DNA of 64,000 bases from positions 248,001 through 312,000 of the forward strand of contig NZ_FCOF02000001.1 of assembly GCF_001544755.2 (NCBI RefSeq), read 5' to 3'. Of the stretch, positions 11,302 through 19,694 are shown one piece after another; the stretch's first letter is position 1; each line of letters starts with the position of its first letter. The notes beneath the pieces are model-generated. The model saw nothing but the letters and a program-made list of their open reading frames with translations, searched no databases and was not told where the DNA came from. The stretch comes from Caballeronia catudaia. GTDB lineage: Bacteria > Pseudomonadota > Gammaproteobacteria > Burkholderiales > Burkholderiaceae. The position numbers and the translations under genes are program-made.

Positions 11302-11952
11302 ATGAAGCTCTTCTACTGGCCAAAGACGCGCGCCTTCCGCGCGCTGTGGATGCTCGAGGAAATGCGCGTGCCGTATCAGCTCGAGTTCGTGAATATCCGT
11401 GCGGGCGCGCAAAACGATGCGAATTTCTGCCGCGTCAATCCGATGTCGAAGCTGCCCGCGCTGGAAGACGGCAGCGTGCGCGTCGCGGAATCGGGCGCGG
11501 TGCTGCTCTATCTTGCCGATCGCTATCCGGAGACCGCGCTCGGGGCGCCGCTGGACGATCCGTCGCGCGGGCGCTTTTTGCAATGGATGTTTTTTACGGG
11601 CTCGTGTCTGGAACCCGCGATGGCCGAGCGCATGACCGGCGCGCAAGGCAACACCGTGAGCTTCGGCTGGGGTGATCTCGGGCGCGTCGAGCACGCGATC
11701 GAAAGCGCGCTGGAAGAAGGCCCGTGGCTGCTCGGCGAACAGTTCACCGCCGCCGATATTCTCGCCGCGAGCACGCTGCAGATCGCGTTCAAGGCGAAGC
11801 TGATCGAGCCGCAGGGCGTGCTTTTCGATTACGTCGAGCGCTCGCTCGCGCGCGAAGGCTATGAGAGTGCGTCAGCGATCGATCGCCGCGAGGCGGAGCG
11901 GCTCGCGCTGAATGCGCATATCGGTCTCGCGCATCCGCCGAACGAAAATTAG
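11302..11952 (+). CDS. Glutathione S-transferase family protein
   Basis: A 216-residue soluble protein with an N-terminal thioredoxin-like domain (MKLFYWPKTRAFRALWMLEE, NPMSKLPALEDG, then the glutathione gamma-Glu site VAESGAVLLYLADRYPE) and an all-helical C-terminal domain (about 85-210) with GEQFTAADI. The first helix lacks a catalytic Cys, so a Ser or Tyr may activate glutathione. The substrate is not predictable. Its TAG stop overlaps the TAA stop of the small gene on the other strand by two bases. Confidence 0.92.
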   Translation: MKLFYWPKTRAFRALWMLEEMRVPYQLEFVNIRAGAQNDANFCRVNPMSKLPALEDGSVRVAESGAVLLYLADRYPETALGAPLDDPSRGRFLQWMFFTGSCLEPAMAERMTGAQGNTVSFGWGDLGRVEHAIESALEEGPWLLGEQFTAADILAASTLQIAFKAKLIEPQGVLFDYVERSLAREGYESASAIDRREAERLALNAHIGLAHPPNEN

Positions 11953-12194
11953 GGAAACGCGCGCGGCTTTGGAATGCCCGCGCCGGCTTCGATGTCCGAC
12001 ACCGCGCGCCGATGCGCCAGTTCGACGGCTTCGGCGCGGTCGGCGAGCCCGTCATCGCCGCCGACGGTCGTCCACGGCTGCACCGCCTTGTCGTGATGAC
12101 GGATCTCGTATTCCGCGTCCCAGCGCGAGCCCTGGAGCTCGACCGGCCTGACGTGGATGGCGTAGACGCCATAAAGGAAGATCTGCTCCGGCAT
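11949..12194 (-). CDS. Small conserved-looking hypothetical protein (81 aa)
   Basis: It begins MPEQIFLYGVYAIHVRPVEL after GGAGG placed 5 nt upstream at a good distance, which decides the start. The product is soluble, acidic to neutral, with no signal peptide or membrane segment. I do not recognise the family. It lies 30 bp downstream of another small ORF on the same strand and may be the last gene of the sugar operon. Good Shine-Dalgarno sequence and GC3 bias argue that it is real. Confidence 0.6.
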   Translation of the reverse strand: MPEQIFLYGVYAIHVRPVELQGSRWDAEYEIRHHDKAVQPWTTVGGDDGLADRAEAVELAHRRAVSDIEAGAGIPKPRAFP

Positions 12195-12224
12195 GATGAC
12201 CTCCGATGCAGCCATGCAGCGTGG

Positions 12225-12446
12225 CTAGAGTTCAATTTCCCCGAGGATGCGGTGCGCGAGCGCGCGCGCTTCGTTGAGCGCTTCGTCCTCGTTTCCGGAT
12301 GCGGCTTCCACTTGGTAGAGCGTCGCATCGGCATCCTCGCCGTCGTCGCGCGCGAGCGAGACGAGACCCTGGAACCTGCCTCCGTCGATGGCGCGCACGC
12401 CGATCGTCGCCTTATAGATGCCTTTCGTATAGGTGGTGTCTTCCAC
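12225..12446 (-). CDS. Small hypothetical protein (73 aa), probable GTG start
   Basis: It reads (M)EDTTYTKGIYKATIGVRAI and ends LAHRILGEIEL. GGAGG lies 10 nt upstream of the chosen GTG. A farther GTG at 12488 has no visible ribosome site. The protein is acidic, soluble, predicted alpha/beta, with no recognisable domain. It lies 68 bp downstream of the kinase gene and 30 bp upstream of the next small ORF, so co-transcription is plausible. Confidence 0.55.
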   Translation of the reverse strand: MEDTTYTKGIYKATIGVRAIDGGRFQGLVSLARDDGEDADATLYQVEAASGNEDEALNEARALAHRILGEIEL

Positions 12447-12513
12447 GATGGATTCGCCTCCGGGCAAGGATGAAATCCATGCTAGCACGCAGATATTTAA
12501 CGCGTGCGACAGC

Positions 12514-13425
12514 TTATTGCAGCAGTTCTTCGACCTCTTCCAGCGAAGGCGAATGCGCGCCCGAATGACGGCACGCCGCCGCGCCCGCCGCGAGCGCGAA
12601 CTTCAGATGATCGGGCCAGCCGCCGTGGCGCGCCATCAGGCTGTAGAGCAGTCCGCCGATGGACGCATCGCCCGCGCCGACCGTATCCGCTACTTCGACG
12701 CTCGGCGGGCGCGCGCTGAATTGCTCGTCGCCCGCGTACAGCGTGGCTTCGGCCGAGCCGCGCGTGACGAGCACGGTGGCTTGCGGGTTCATCGAACGGA
12801 TTTTTGCGAGCGCGTCCGCTTCGGGCATGCCCTTGAAGAGCATGTGCAGATCTTCGTCGGACACTTTGATGAGGTCGGCGAGACCCGCCATGTTGCGCAG
12901 GATCGGCTCGTAGCCGTGCTCCATCAGATTGCGATAGTTCGGGTCGAAGCTGATCTTCACGCCGTGCTCGCGCAGTTCGGCGGCAAGTTTCGCCAGCGTG
13001 GCGCCGAGCGGCTGGCGCACGAGGCTGATGCAGCCGAAGTGCGCCCACTTCACGCGCTCCATCCAGCCTTGCGGCAGCCGCGACGGATCGAACGCCAGGT
13101 CCGCGCCGTTTTCGCCCATGAAGTAGTACGTCGGCGGCTGCGTTTTGTGGACGATCGCGAGCAGCGGCGGACGCTCCACGCGCTGCATGAAGCGCATGTC
13201 GAGGCCCGATGCGGCGCTCGCTTCCCACAAGTCGTCGGAGAAATTGTCCGTGCCGAGCGAGCCGGCGCAGGCCGTCGGCAGGCCGAGCCGCGCGACCGCG
13301 CGCGCGACGTTCCAGCCCGCGCCGCCCGGACGCGACAGCCAGCTCGACACGTCCGTGCGGATCATGTCGGTGAGAATGTCGCCTGCCGACACGAATTGCG
13401 GGAAGTTGGGTTGCTCGCTTGCCAT
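12514..13425 (-). CDS. PfkB-family carbohydrate kinase (fructokinase-like)
   Basis: A 303-residue ribokinase-fold sugar kinase. The N-terminal sugar-binding motif SWLSRPGGAGWNVARAVARL and the C-terminal signature DTVGAGDASIGGLL (about residues 249-262, Asp as catalytic base) are both intact. The start codon lies 5 nt after the stop of the AGE-family isomerase, so the two are co-translated. Because an AGE/YihS-type enzyme would convert mannose to fructose, phosphorylation of fructose is the simplest role, but this is inference from context. Other hexoses remain possible. Confidence 0.88.
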   Translation of the reverse strand: MASEQPNFPQFVSAGDILTDMIRTDVSSWLSRPGGAGWNVARAVARLGLPTACAGSLGTDNFSDDLWEASAASGLDMRFMQRVERPPLLAIVHKTQPPTYYFMGENGADLAFDPSRLPQGWMERVKWAHFGCISLVRQPLGATLAKLAAELREHGVKISFDPNYRNLMEHGYEPILRNMAGLADLIKVSDEDLHMLFKGMPEADALAKIRSMNPQATVLVTRGSAEATLYAGDEQFSARPPSVEVADTVGAGDASIGGLLYSLMARHGGWPDHLKFALAAGAAACRHSGAHSPSLEEVEELLQ

Positions 13426-13430
13426 CGTTG

Positions 13431-14684
13431 TCACCGTGAGGTTTGGGGCGCAGAAAGCGCGTTCAGCACTTCGTAGCACGCGCCCATCGTGTGATAGTCG
13501 GTCTTGCCGGCGGGGCTCTTCTCGTCGCCGTACTTGCGGTTGTCGCACGTGAGTATGCGAAACCACGCGCCGTATTCGTGATCGACGAAGTGCGCCCAGC
13601 TATAGCGCCACAGCTCGTCGTAGCAGTCCCAGAAACGCTCGCGGCCCGTGCGCGCGCCGAGCAGCGCCGCCGCCGCGAAGCTTTCCGCCTGCACCCAAAA
13701 ATATTTGTCGTGATCGCAGATCGTGTCGTCGGGACCGAAGCCGTAGTAGAGGCCGCCGTGGCGGCCGTCCCACGCGCGGCCGAATCCGGCATCGAATAGT
13801 TCGACGGCGCGGGAGCTGAGCCACGGCAGCGCGCGGTGCCGCTCCAGAATCAGCAGCAGCTTGGCCCATTCGGTGTGATGCCCCGGCTGATAGCCCCACG
13901 GACGGAAGATGTTCGAGCTGTCCGATTCGTTGTAGTGCCAATCCACCGTCCAGTCGCGGTGAAAGTGCTCCCACACGAGCCCGTTCGACAGCTTCGCCTG
14001 ACGCAGCGTGATATTTCCGGCGATCTTTTCCGCGCGGTCCAGATAGATGACGTGGCCGGTCGCCTCGTACGCGGCGAGCAGCGCCTCGGTCGCATGCATG
14101 TTCGCGTTCTGCCCGCGATAGTCGGAAAGTTGCCAGTCGGCGGTTGCTTCGTCGGCGTAGAGACCGGCGTCGGCATCCCAGAAGCGCTTCTCCATGATCG
14201 CGAAAGTCTCGTCGATCATCGGCAACGCTGCGTCGATGCCCGCCATCGCCGCGTGCGCGCACGCCAGCAGCACGAATGCCATGCCATAGCAGTGGCGCGT
14301 GCCGTCGAGCGTGCGCTTTTGGCCGTCGCGCCACTCGAGTTCCCAGTCGTAGCCTTCGTTCGCGGCGTCCCAGTGCGCGTCGCGAAGAAATTTGAAAGCG
14401 TGGCGCGCCTCGTCCTGATAGGCGGCGTCGCCGAAATGGCGGTACGCCATCGCGTAATTGAAGACGAAGCGCGTGCTGCTGACGAGATGGCGCGTCGTGC
14501 GGTCGTAGACGCTGCCGTCGTCCTTGAAGAAATGAAAGAAGCCGCCGGACGGGTCGCGCGCGTTGGGCGCGTAGAAGGCGAGCGTGTCGCGCACGTGCGA
14601 GAGCAGGAAGTCGCGGCTGCGGAAATCGGTCGCGCGTTCCACTGACACTTCTTCCGCGATGGCAGGTAAGGCGGTCATGTTCAT
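13431..14684 (-). CDS. AGE-family epimerase/isomerase (mannose isomerase-like)
   Basis: A 417-residue (alpha/alpha)6-barrel enzyme of the N-acylglucosamine 2-epimerase family. Active-site-type segments are visible: STRFVFNYAMAYRHFG, DGTRHCYGMAFVL, NANMHATEALLAAYEATG and RPWGYQPGHHTEWAKLLL, with the paired His expected for the acid/base pair. In this family the small metal-free members interconvert mannose and fructose or epimerise N-acyl sugars. The partner kinase and LacI regulator favour a neutral sugar. The start overlaps the regulator's stop by 4 bp (ATGA), showing tight coupling. Confidence 0.87.
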   Translation of the reverse strand: MNMTALPAIAEEVSVERATDFRSRDFLLSHVRDTLAFYAPNARDPSGGFFHFFKDDGSVYDRTTRHLVSSTRFVFNYAMAYRHFGDAAYQDEARHAFKFLRDAHWDAANEGYDWELEWRDGQKRTLDGTRHCYGMAFVLLACAHAAMAGIDAALPMIDETFAIMEKRFWDADAGLYADEATADWQLSDYRGQNANMHATEALLAAYEATGHVIYLDRAEKIAGNITLRQAKLSNGLVWEHFHRDWTVDWHYNESDSSNIFRPWGYQPGHHTEWAKLLLILERHRALPWLSSRAVELFDAGFGRAWDGRHGGLYYGFGPDDTICDHDKYFWVQAESFAAAALLGARTGRERFWDCYDELWRYSWAHFVDHEYGAWFRILTCDNRKYGDEKSPAGKTDYHTMGACYEVLNALSAPQTSR

Positions 14685-15700
14685 GGCGTGCTGATGTCCT
14701 GTCTCGTGCCCGAGCTCGCGCGAGGTACGAAAGTGACGGCGACGAGCGTATCGGCCTGGCTCGGCGGGCTCGATTGATCTTCCAACAGCAACTCGACGCC
14801 GCGGCGCCCGAGCGCTTCCTTGTCGACGGTGACGGTCGAGAGCGGCGGCGTGCTTTGCGCGGCGGCCGGAATGTCGTCGAAACCGACGAACGCGATATCG
14901 TCCGGCACGCGCAACCCGTGTGCGAGACAGACGCGCATCGCGGCGAGGGCCGCTGCATCGTTATAGGCGAAAACGGCGTCGGGCAGCGGACCGGATTGCG
15001 CGCGGGCGTCGGCGATCAGGCGTTCCATCGCGTCGGCGGCGGCGAGATCGGCGGGCAGGCCCGGCTGCGTCATGATTTCGAGCGTCGGATCGAAGAGCAG
15101 GCCGGCGTCGAAAAATGCCTTGCGATAGCCGAGCGCGCGCTGCGCGATGCTGTGATGCGCGAGCGATCCGCCGATGAACGCGATGCGTCGCCGCCCTTGC
15201 ACGAACAGATGCTGCATCGCAAGCGACGCGCCTTTCACGTTGTCGATGTTGACCGAGCGGAAGCCCGGCGCGCGCAGATCGATCAGCACGGTGGGCCGCG
15301 CGAGCGAATGCAGGTGCGCGAGCAGTTCGGGCTCGACGAAACCCGCGACCGCGATGGCGTCGGGCGCGTGCAGCCGCATTTGCTGCGCGAGATCGTGCGT
15401 CGGTCCGGCGGTGAGCACCGATGGCACGAGCCGCCGTTCGCGGCACGCTTCCTCGAAACCGTGCAGCACGTGCGAGAAAAACGGGCTGACGGCGAAATTG
15501 TTGTGCTGCCGATGCAGCAGAAAGGTCACGCGACGAATACGCGTGCGCAATTGCCCGGAGTCATAGCCGAGCTGCTGCGCGACTTCGACGACACGCACGC
15601 GCGTCGCTTCGGACAAGCCCGGTTGATTCTTGAGCGCGCGCGACACCGTCCCGATCGAGACGCTTGCCGCACGCGCGACATCGCGAATGGTGGTGGCCAT
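14681..15700 (-). CDS. LacI-family transcriptional regulator
   Basis: A 339-residue repressor. The N-terminal helix-turn-helix with hinge helix is MATTIRDVARAASVSIGTVS, followed by the usual NQPGLSEATRVRVVEVAQQLGY. A periplasmic-binding-protein-like effector domain spans about 60-330 (GFVEPELLAHLHS, AFIGGSLAHHSIAQRALGYR, FVGFDDIPAAAQSTPPLSTV). It is the first gene of the operon regulator-isomerase-kinase and probably controls it and itself in response to the sugar or its phosphate. No transporter gene is attached. The start at 15700 gives the standard family length. Confidence 0.92.
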   Translation of the reverse strand: MATTIRDVARAASVSIGTVSRALKNQPGLSEATRVRVVEVAQQLGYDSGQLRTRIRRVTFLLHRQHNNFAVSPFFSHVLHGFEEACRERRLVPSVLTAGPTHDLAQQMRLHAPDAIAVAGFVEPELLAHLHSLARPTVLIDLRAPGFRSVNIDNVKGASLAMQHLFVQGRRRIAFIGGSLAHHSIAQRALGYRKAFFDAGLLFDPTLEIMTQPGLPADLAAADAMERLIADARAQSGPLPDAVFAYNDAAALAAMRVCLAHGLRVPDDIAFVGFDDIPAAAQSTPPLSTVTVDKEALGRRGVELLLEDQSSPPSQADTLVAVTFVPRASSGTRQDISTP

Positions 15701-15915
15701 CGTGGTGTTCTCTGTCTCCGCCCGTTTTTCGGCTGTTTTGGTAGTCGGTCGAGCGGGAGGCGATGTTTATCGCGTCCGCTCGATTCGCTTGTCGAGGGCG
15801 ATTGTATAGTAAAAAATCGCAAAAACACCCTCGCGAGAGATTGGAGAAAACCAGTAGACCCTTGTTGTATATACGTTTCCTTGCGGTTTGTTTGTTTAGT
15901 AAAAATCAGGAAACG
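15701..15915. promoter_or_regulatory. Promoter region of the LacI-family operon
   Basis: A 215-bp AT-richer spacer between the regulator start and the end of the NodS-like gene. It contains a small CTCGCGAG palindrome (15830-15837) and two TAGTAAAAA stretches (15807-15815 and 15897-15905). An operator is expected here but I cannot assign one with confidence. Confidence 0.35.
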
Positions 15916-16530
15916 CTACGCCGATGTTTCCCGGTCGTGGATCGAACGCGTGTCGGGGGTCCAGACATCGAGAATCAGATCGTCGTCCCAGTAGTGACAC
16001 AGCACCGGCATGCTCATGCGGCCGCGCAGCTTTGCATGAACGTCGTCGCCATTCTGGCTCCAGCCTTCGATCGGCCTGCGCCAGTGACAGGCGACGACCG
16101 CGCCGTTGCGCGACAAGGTCTGATGAATATGCTCGACGATGTGCCAAAGCTGCGGTTCGTCAAGGTAATAACCGATTTCGCTGATCAAGACGAGGTCGAA
16201 CTTGCCGCTCGGCCACTCATCGGGCAAAAGCATTTGCTGGACCTTCACGTTCGGACATTGCGCGACGCGTTGCCGCGTGAGGGCGACGGCGTCCTCGGAA
16301 ATGTCCGTGGCGATGAGTTCGTCGCAGCGCGCCGCGAGCAGCGCGGTTAGCTCACCATTCCCGCATCCTGGTTCGAACGCGCGCGCATAGTGCTCTTGCG
16401 GAAGCGACGCAAGCGTGAGCGCCCGCTTGCGCCGCTCATACCAGCGATGCCGGATTTTCCAGGGATCGTCGTTTTCACGATAAAGGTCATTGAAGTACTG
16501 CTTAGTATTGTTATCGGTGTTGTAGTTCAT
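15916..16530 (-). CDS. NodS-like SAM-dependent methyltransferase
   Basis: A 204-residue class I methyltransferase. The opening segment KQYFNDLYRENDDPWKIRHR with WYERRKRALTLASLP, then the SAM-binding motif AFEPGCGNGELTALLAARC, ATDISEDAVALTRQR and FDLVLISEIGYYL fit the NodS family, which N-methylates the de-acetylated terminal glucosamine of rhizobial Nod factors. The start overlaps the PIG-L deacetylase stop by 4 bp (ATGA). Deacetylase plus N-methyltransferase in one operon suggests that a free amine made by the first is methylated by the second. The real substrate is unknown and no other nod genes are present. Confidence 0.85.
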   Translation of the reverse strand: MNYNTDNNTKQYFNDLYRENDDPWKIRHRWYERRKRALTLASLPQEHYARAFEPGCGNGELTALLAARCDELIATDISEDAVALTRQRVAQCPNVKVQQMLLPDEWPSGKFDLVLISEIGYYLDEPQLWHIVEHIHQTLSRNGAVVACHWRRPIEGWSQNGDDVHAKLRGRMSMPVLCHYWDDDLILDVWTPDTRSIHDRETSA

Positions 16531-17330
16531 ATGAGTACGACTTCGAAAGGCCGCGTCAGCCGCGCCAGCACATGCTCAGGCAGTACTGGCGCCTGGCCGG
16601 TTGCGGTGTCAGGTTCGAGTTGGCTTCGGAAAGCCTGCACGGCCCGAAGCTTCCGGGCGTGCGTCGCGCCGTCGAGAACGATACGGCGGGCACGGCTCCA
16701 TGGCACGCGCGTATCGTCCGGCGACGCCCAGTGCCACGTCCAGAGCGGCACCTCCACGCAAGGCAGTTCGAGCGCTTCTGCCGCGGCATGAACGGCGCGC
16801 CCGGCTGCCTCGTGGTCGGGGTGCCCATCATAGCGCCATGTAGTGAAAACGATATCGCCTGGTTGAAGATGTTTGGATAGCAATCCTGACAAGCCGGCAT
16901 CGATACGGCCGGGCTCGCCGTCCTGAAGTCCGAGCCTCACCACCTGGACGTGACGCAGACGCAGCCGTTGCAGCGCAGCCCTCGTTTCCAGCGGACGCAC
17001 GCGTGCAAGGCGTTCAGGCGGCCATTCGGGCGAATTCGGGTGACTCGCGGTGCCGTCGGTCACGGCGACGATGAGTATGTTCCGGCTGATTTCCGAGAGA
17101 CGCGCCAGCAGGCCGCCGGTGCCGAGGATTTCGTCGTCGGGGTGTGGCGCAACTACGACAGCCCGGCCGCCGAATGGCACGAGTTCCGCGGGGTCGACTT
17201 CAGGCAGCGCGCCAAGACGTCCCCACCCCTGCCAGGCGGCTTCGGGCGTGCCGTCGCCGGAAATGGCGCGGGCGGCGGCGGTGTCGATGGCTGTCTGGTC
17301 GGCCGGCGCTCGCGTGCTCACATCTGCCAT
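16527..17330 (-). CDS. PIG-L family deacetylase
   Basis: A 267-residue zinc-dependent N-deacetylase of the LmbE/MshB/PIG-L fold. The metal-binding motif APHPDDE is at residues 61-67 and the second one, HPDH, at 170-173, with TDGTASHPNS between. The start at 17330 is set by AGGAGG 9 nt upstream and overlaps the dehydrogenase reading frame by 13 bp. It should remove an acetyl group from a GlcNAc-type amine. PIG-L deacetylases fused to class I methyltransferases are, as I recall, known in other bacteria, which supports a linked two-step job with the next gene. Confidence 0.9.
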   Translation of the reverse strand: MADVSTRAPADQTAIDTAAARAISGDGTPEAAWQGWGRLGALPEVDPAELVPFGGRAVVVAPHPDDEILGTGGLLARLSEISRNILIVAVTDGTASHPNSPEWPPERLARVRPLETRAALQRLRLRHVQVVRLGLQDGEPGRIDAGLSGLLSKHLQPGDIVFTTWRYDGHPDHEAAGRAVHAAAEALELPCVEVPLWTWHWASPDDTRVPWSRARRIVLDGATHARKLRAVQAFRSQLEPDTATGQAPVLPEHVLARLTRPFEVVLI

Positions 17331-18355
17331 GAAATCTGTTCCTCCTCGATGACGCGCTCGGCGAGCGACGCTTCGTCGCGCTCGGCGTGGCTTTGTCGAA
17401 TGAATACCGGCAGGTCGGCCATCAGTTGCGCGAAATGGGCGTCCCGACACAGCGGACCTGCGCCGAGCGCACGGCCGGCGTGCTCGACGACGAATGCCGC
17501 TGCATGCTCCGCTGCGAGCCGTGCGCGCATAGCGGGCGCAATCGCGTCGGCGGCGGGCTGATGGTCGATGAACGCCGCCGTTTCGCGCAGCAGCGCAGCC
17601 GTGGCGCACAGCGTGGTATCGATGGCGCCGAGATGCGCAAGTTTGTGCGGGCCAGCCCGAAGCTTCGCGTCGCGCGCGACGAACGCGGCGATGCCGGCGG
17701 CCGCGCCGAACCAGCACGCGGCGATTCCCGCGCCCCCGTGCCAGAAGCCTGGGCGCTCGAGATAGGCGCGCGGCGAGCCGATGAGTCGCGCGCTCGCGCG
17801 CTCGAAGCGAACGTCGACGCTCGCGCTCGCGCGCATGCCGACCGCTTGCCAGCCGGTGCTGGTGGTCTGCACGCCTGCCTCTTTCAGGTCGACGGCTGCA
17901 AGCACTGGTTCATCACGCTCGTTCCACGCCGTCACGAGCGCATGCGTGACCGATGCCGCGCCGGAACACCAGGACTTCGTGCCTTGCAGCAGCACCGTCT
18001 GCGCTCCCGGGTCGCCCAGCGCCAAAAGACGCGCGTTCGGTGGCTCGGCTGCCCACACGGCCCACGCGCTGCGGTCCTTCGGGCGCTCGTCGCCGAGTTC
18101 GGCAAGGATCGCGAGTGCATCCGTATGACCTTCGTACAGCTTGACCAGAGACAGGTCGAACGCTGCTACGACGCCAAGGGCGCGCCAGCGCTCCGCCGTG
18201 CGGCCCTGGCCGGGCAAGGGCAGACGGTCGAGGCCGGCATCGATCAGCGCCCGCAATGCGCGTCCTGTGTCTTCAGCGTTGCCGCGTCGAAACGGTAGCT
18301 CGCCGAGAAAGGCGCGCAGCGCGGAAGCCGGTGCTTGGTCTTCGACGTAATTCAT
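17318..18355 (-). CDS. Acyl-CoA dehydrogenase-like flavoprotein
   Basis: A 345-residue protein resembling acyl-CoA dehydrogenases but about 35 residues short of the usual 380. The FAD-contact segment GTKSWCSGAASVTHALVTA is recognisable, followed by GVQTTSTGWQAVGMRASASV and a helical C-terminal half. I could not identify the catalytic glutamate with certainty, so it may be a divergent member using another substrate. It is the first gene of the operon dehydrogenase-deacetylase-methyltransferase. The start at 18355 follows GGAACGAAAG; the longer frame to 18445 has no better site. Confidence 0.8.
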   Translation of the reverse strand: MNYVEDQAPASALRAFLGELPFRRGNAEDTGRALRALIDAGLDRLPLPGQGRTAERWRALGVVAAFDLSLVKLYEGHTDALAILAELGDERPKDRSAWAVWAAEPPNARLLALGDPGAQTVLLQGTKSWCSGAASVTHALVTAWNERDEPVLAAVDLKEAGVQTTSTGWQAVGMRASASVDVRFERASARLIGSPRAYLERPGFWHGGAGIAACWFGAAAGIAAFVARDAKLRAGPHKLAHLGAIDTTLCATAALLRETAAFIDHQPAADAIAPAMRARLAAEHAAAFVVEHAGRALGAGPLCRDAHFAQLMADLPVFIRQSHAERDEASLAERVIEEEQISWQM

Positions 18356-18440
18356 CTTTCGTTCCGCGCTCGCTGAGTGACGGGTTGTGTCCGCATGATG
18401 TGTCCTGTGTGCGCTTCTGCGTGGTTCTGGACGAGAGTGT

Positions 18441-18456
18441 GGCAAGGGACATGCCC
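18441..18456 (-). promoter_or_regulatory. Candidate sigma-54 promoter of the dehydrogenase/PIG-L/NodS operon
   Basis: On the minus strand GGGCATG-N4-TTGC keeps the essential GG and GC with the exact 10-bp spacing of the sigma-54 -24/-12 consensus TGGCACG-N4-TTGC. It would place transcription about 75 nt upstream of the first gene. The site is partly symmetrical and also fits weakly on the other strand. An enhancer-binding regulator would be required, and none is adjacent. Confidence 0.4.
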
Positions 18457-18602
18457 GAGCGCCATTCAGCCGAAAGGTGTAGGCCGAAACGCGGGACGCC
18501 AGGCAAGGAGTGGTGTTGAATCAATGCGTCGGATCAGGCGCTTTGGCTTATGCCATCTGGCTGAGTCGACGCCGGCGCGGAGCCGGGCTCAAATGACACG
18601 AA

Positions 18603-18619
18603 GGCCGCATGTCGCGGCC
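18603..18619 (-). terminator. Hairpin downstream of the BASS transporter gene
   Basis: Arms GGCCGC (18603-18608) and GCGGCC (18614-18619) with a 5-nt loop lie 55 bp after the transporter stop on the minus strand. There is no proper T-run, so factor-independent termination is uncertain. Confidence 0.4.
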
Positions 18620-18674
18620 ATCGGAGGAGGAAAAGATGATGGAGGAGGGAACGTCGCCTCCGCGAGGGCTTGTA

Positions 18675-19694
18675 TCAGCGGCGGGCGGGAGCGCCGACAC
18701 GCTTGCCGTCGCGCGCCGGTTCGGGCGCGGTCTTGCGCGCGCCCCAGCGTTGTGCGAGCACGGCGCACACCATGAGCTGGATCTGATGAAACAACATGAG
18801 CGGCAACACGACCGCGCCGACCGCATGCGAAGCGAAGATCACTTTCGCCATCGGAATGCCGGAGGCGAGGCTTTTCTTCGAGCCGCAGAAAATGATCGTG
18901 ATCTGATCCGCTCGCGAAAAACCGAGGCGCTTCGCCGTGAACGCCGTGATGAAGAGCGCGGCCGCCAGCAGCAGAATGTTGACCGCGAGCAGACCGGCGA
19001 GCGTCGACAGCGAGATCGAATGCCAGATGCCTTCGTTCACGGCCTCGCTGAACGCCACATACACGACGAGCAGAATCGAGCCCTGATCCACGAACTTGAG
19101 CATCGCGCGATGCTTGTCGATCCACTTGCCGATGGCCGGCCGCAGCAGTTGCCCGGCGATGAACGGCACGAGCAATTGCAGCGTGATGTTGCCGACCGTG
19201 TGCCAGGGCGAGCCGGTCGTCGCGCCGTGATTGCTCACGACGAGGCCGACGAGCGCCGGCGTGATGAAAATCCCGAGCAGGCTGGACGCGGACGCGCTGC
19301 ACACGGCAGCCGGCACGTTGCCCTTCGCCATCGAGGTGAAGGCAATCGACGACTGCACCGTCGAAGGCAGCGTGCAAAGGAACAGGATGCCGGTGTAGAG
19401 CGCGGGCGTGACGAGTGGCGTGAGCACCGGCTTGAGCGCGAGGCCGAGCAGCGGGAACAGCGCAAAGGTGCTGAGCAGCACGACGAGATGCAGGCGCCAG
19501 TGGGTCGCGCCGGCGACAATCGCTTCGCGCGAGAGCTTTGCGCCGTGCAGAAAGAACAGGAGGCCGATGGCGATATCGGTGATCCAGTTGAAGGCCACCG
19601 CCACGCCGCCACGGGAGGGCAGGAAGCTCGCAACGATGACCGTGCCGACGAGCGCCAGCGTGAAATTGTCGGGGAGAAATTTGGGCCGTGCCAT
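18675..19694 (-). CDS. Bile acid:sodium symporter (BASS) family transporter, YfeH-like
   Basis: A 339-residue inner-membrane protein with about ten hydrophobic segments. Segments such as WITDIAIGLLFFLHGAKLSR, CTLPSTVQSSIAFTSMAKGN and FCGSKKSLASGIPMAKVIF match the SBF-like/YfeH branch of the bile acid:Na+ symporter superfamily. Substrates of this branch are mostly unknown and may be organic anions. The tail after residue 315 is charged. It is a single gene, with a candidate operator palindrome about 100 bp upstream. Confidence 0.88.
   Translation of the reverse strand: MARPKFLPDNFTLALVGTVIVASFLPSRGGVAVAFNWITDIAIGLLFFLHGAKLSREAIVAGATHWRLHLVVLLSTFALFPLLGLALKPVLTPLVTPALYTGILFLCTLPSTVQSSIAFTSMAKGNVPAAVCSASASSLLGIFITPALVGLVVSNHGATTGSPWHTVGNITLQLLVPFIAGQLLRPAIGKWIDKHRAMLKFVDQGSILLVVYVAFSEAVNEGIWHSISLSTLAGLLAVNILLLAAALFITAFTAKRLGFSRADQITIIFCGSKKSLASGIPMAKVIFASHAVGAVVLPLMLFHQIQLMVCAVLAQRWGARKTAPEPARDGKRVGAPARR

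Noticed and set aside
15830..15837. CTCGCGAG palindrome as the LacI-family operator
   Set aside because: Too short and of a kind expected by chance in GC-rich DNA; lacks the central CG flanked by family half-sites.
18440..18455. Sigma-54-like match on the plus strand (TGGCAAG-N4-ATGC)
   Set aside because: The site is partly symmetrical; no plus-strand gene follows for 1.7 kb, so the minus-strand reading toward the operon is preferred.
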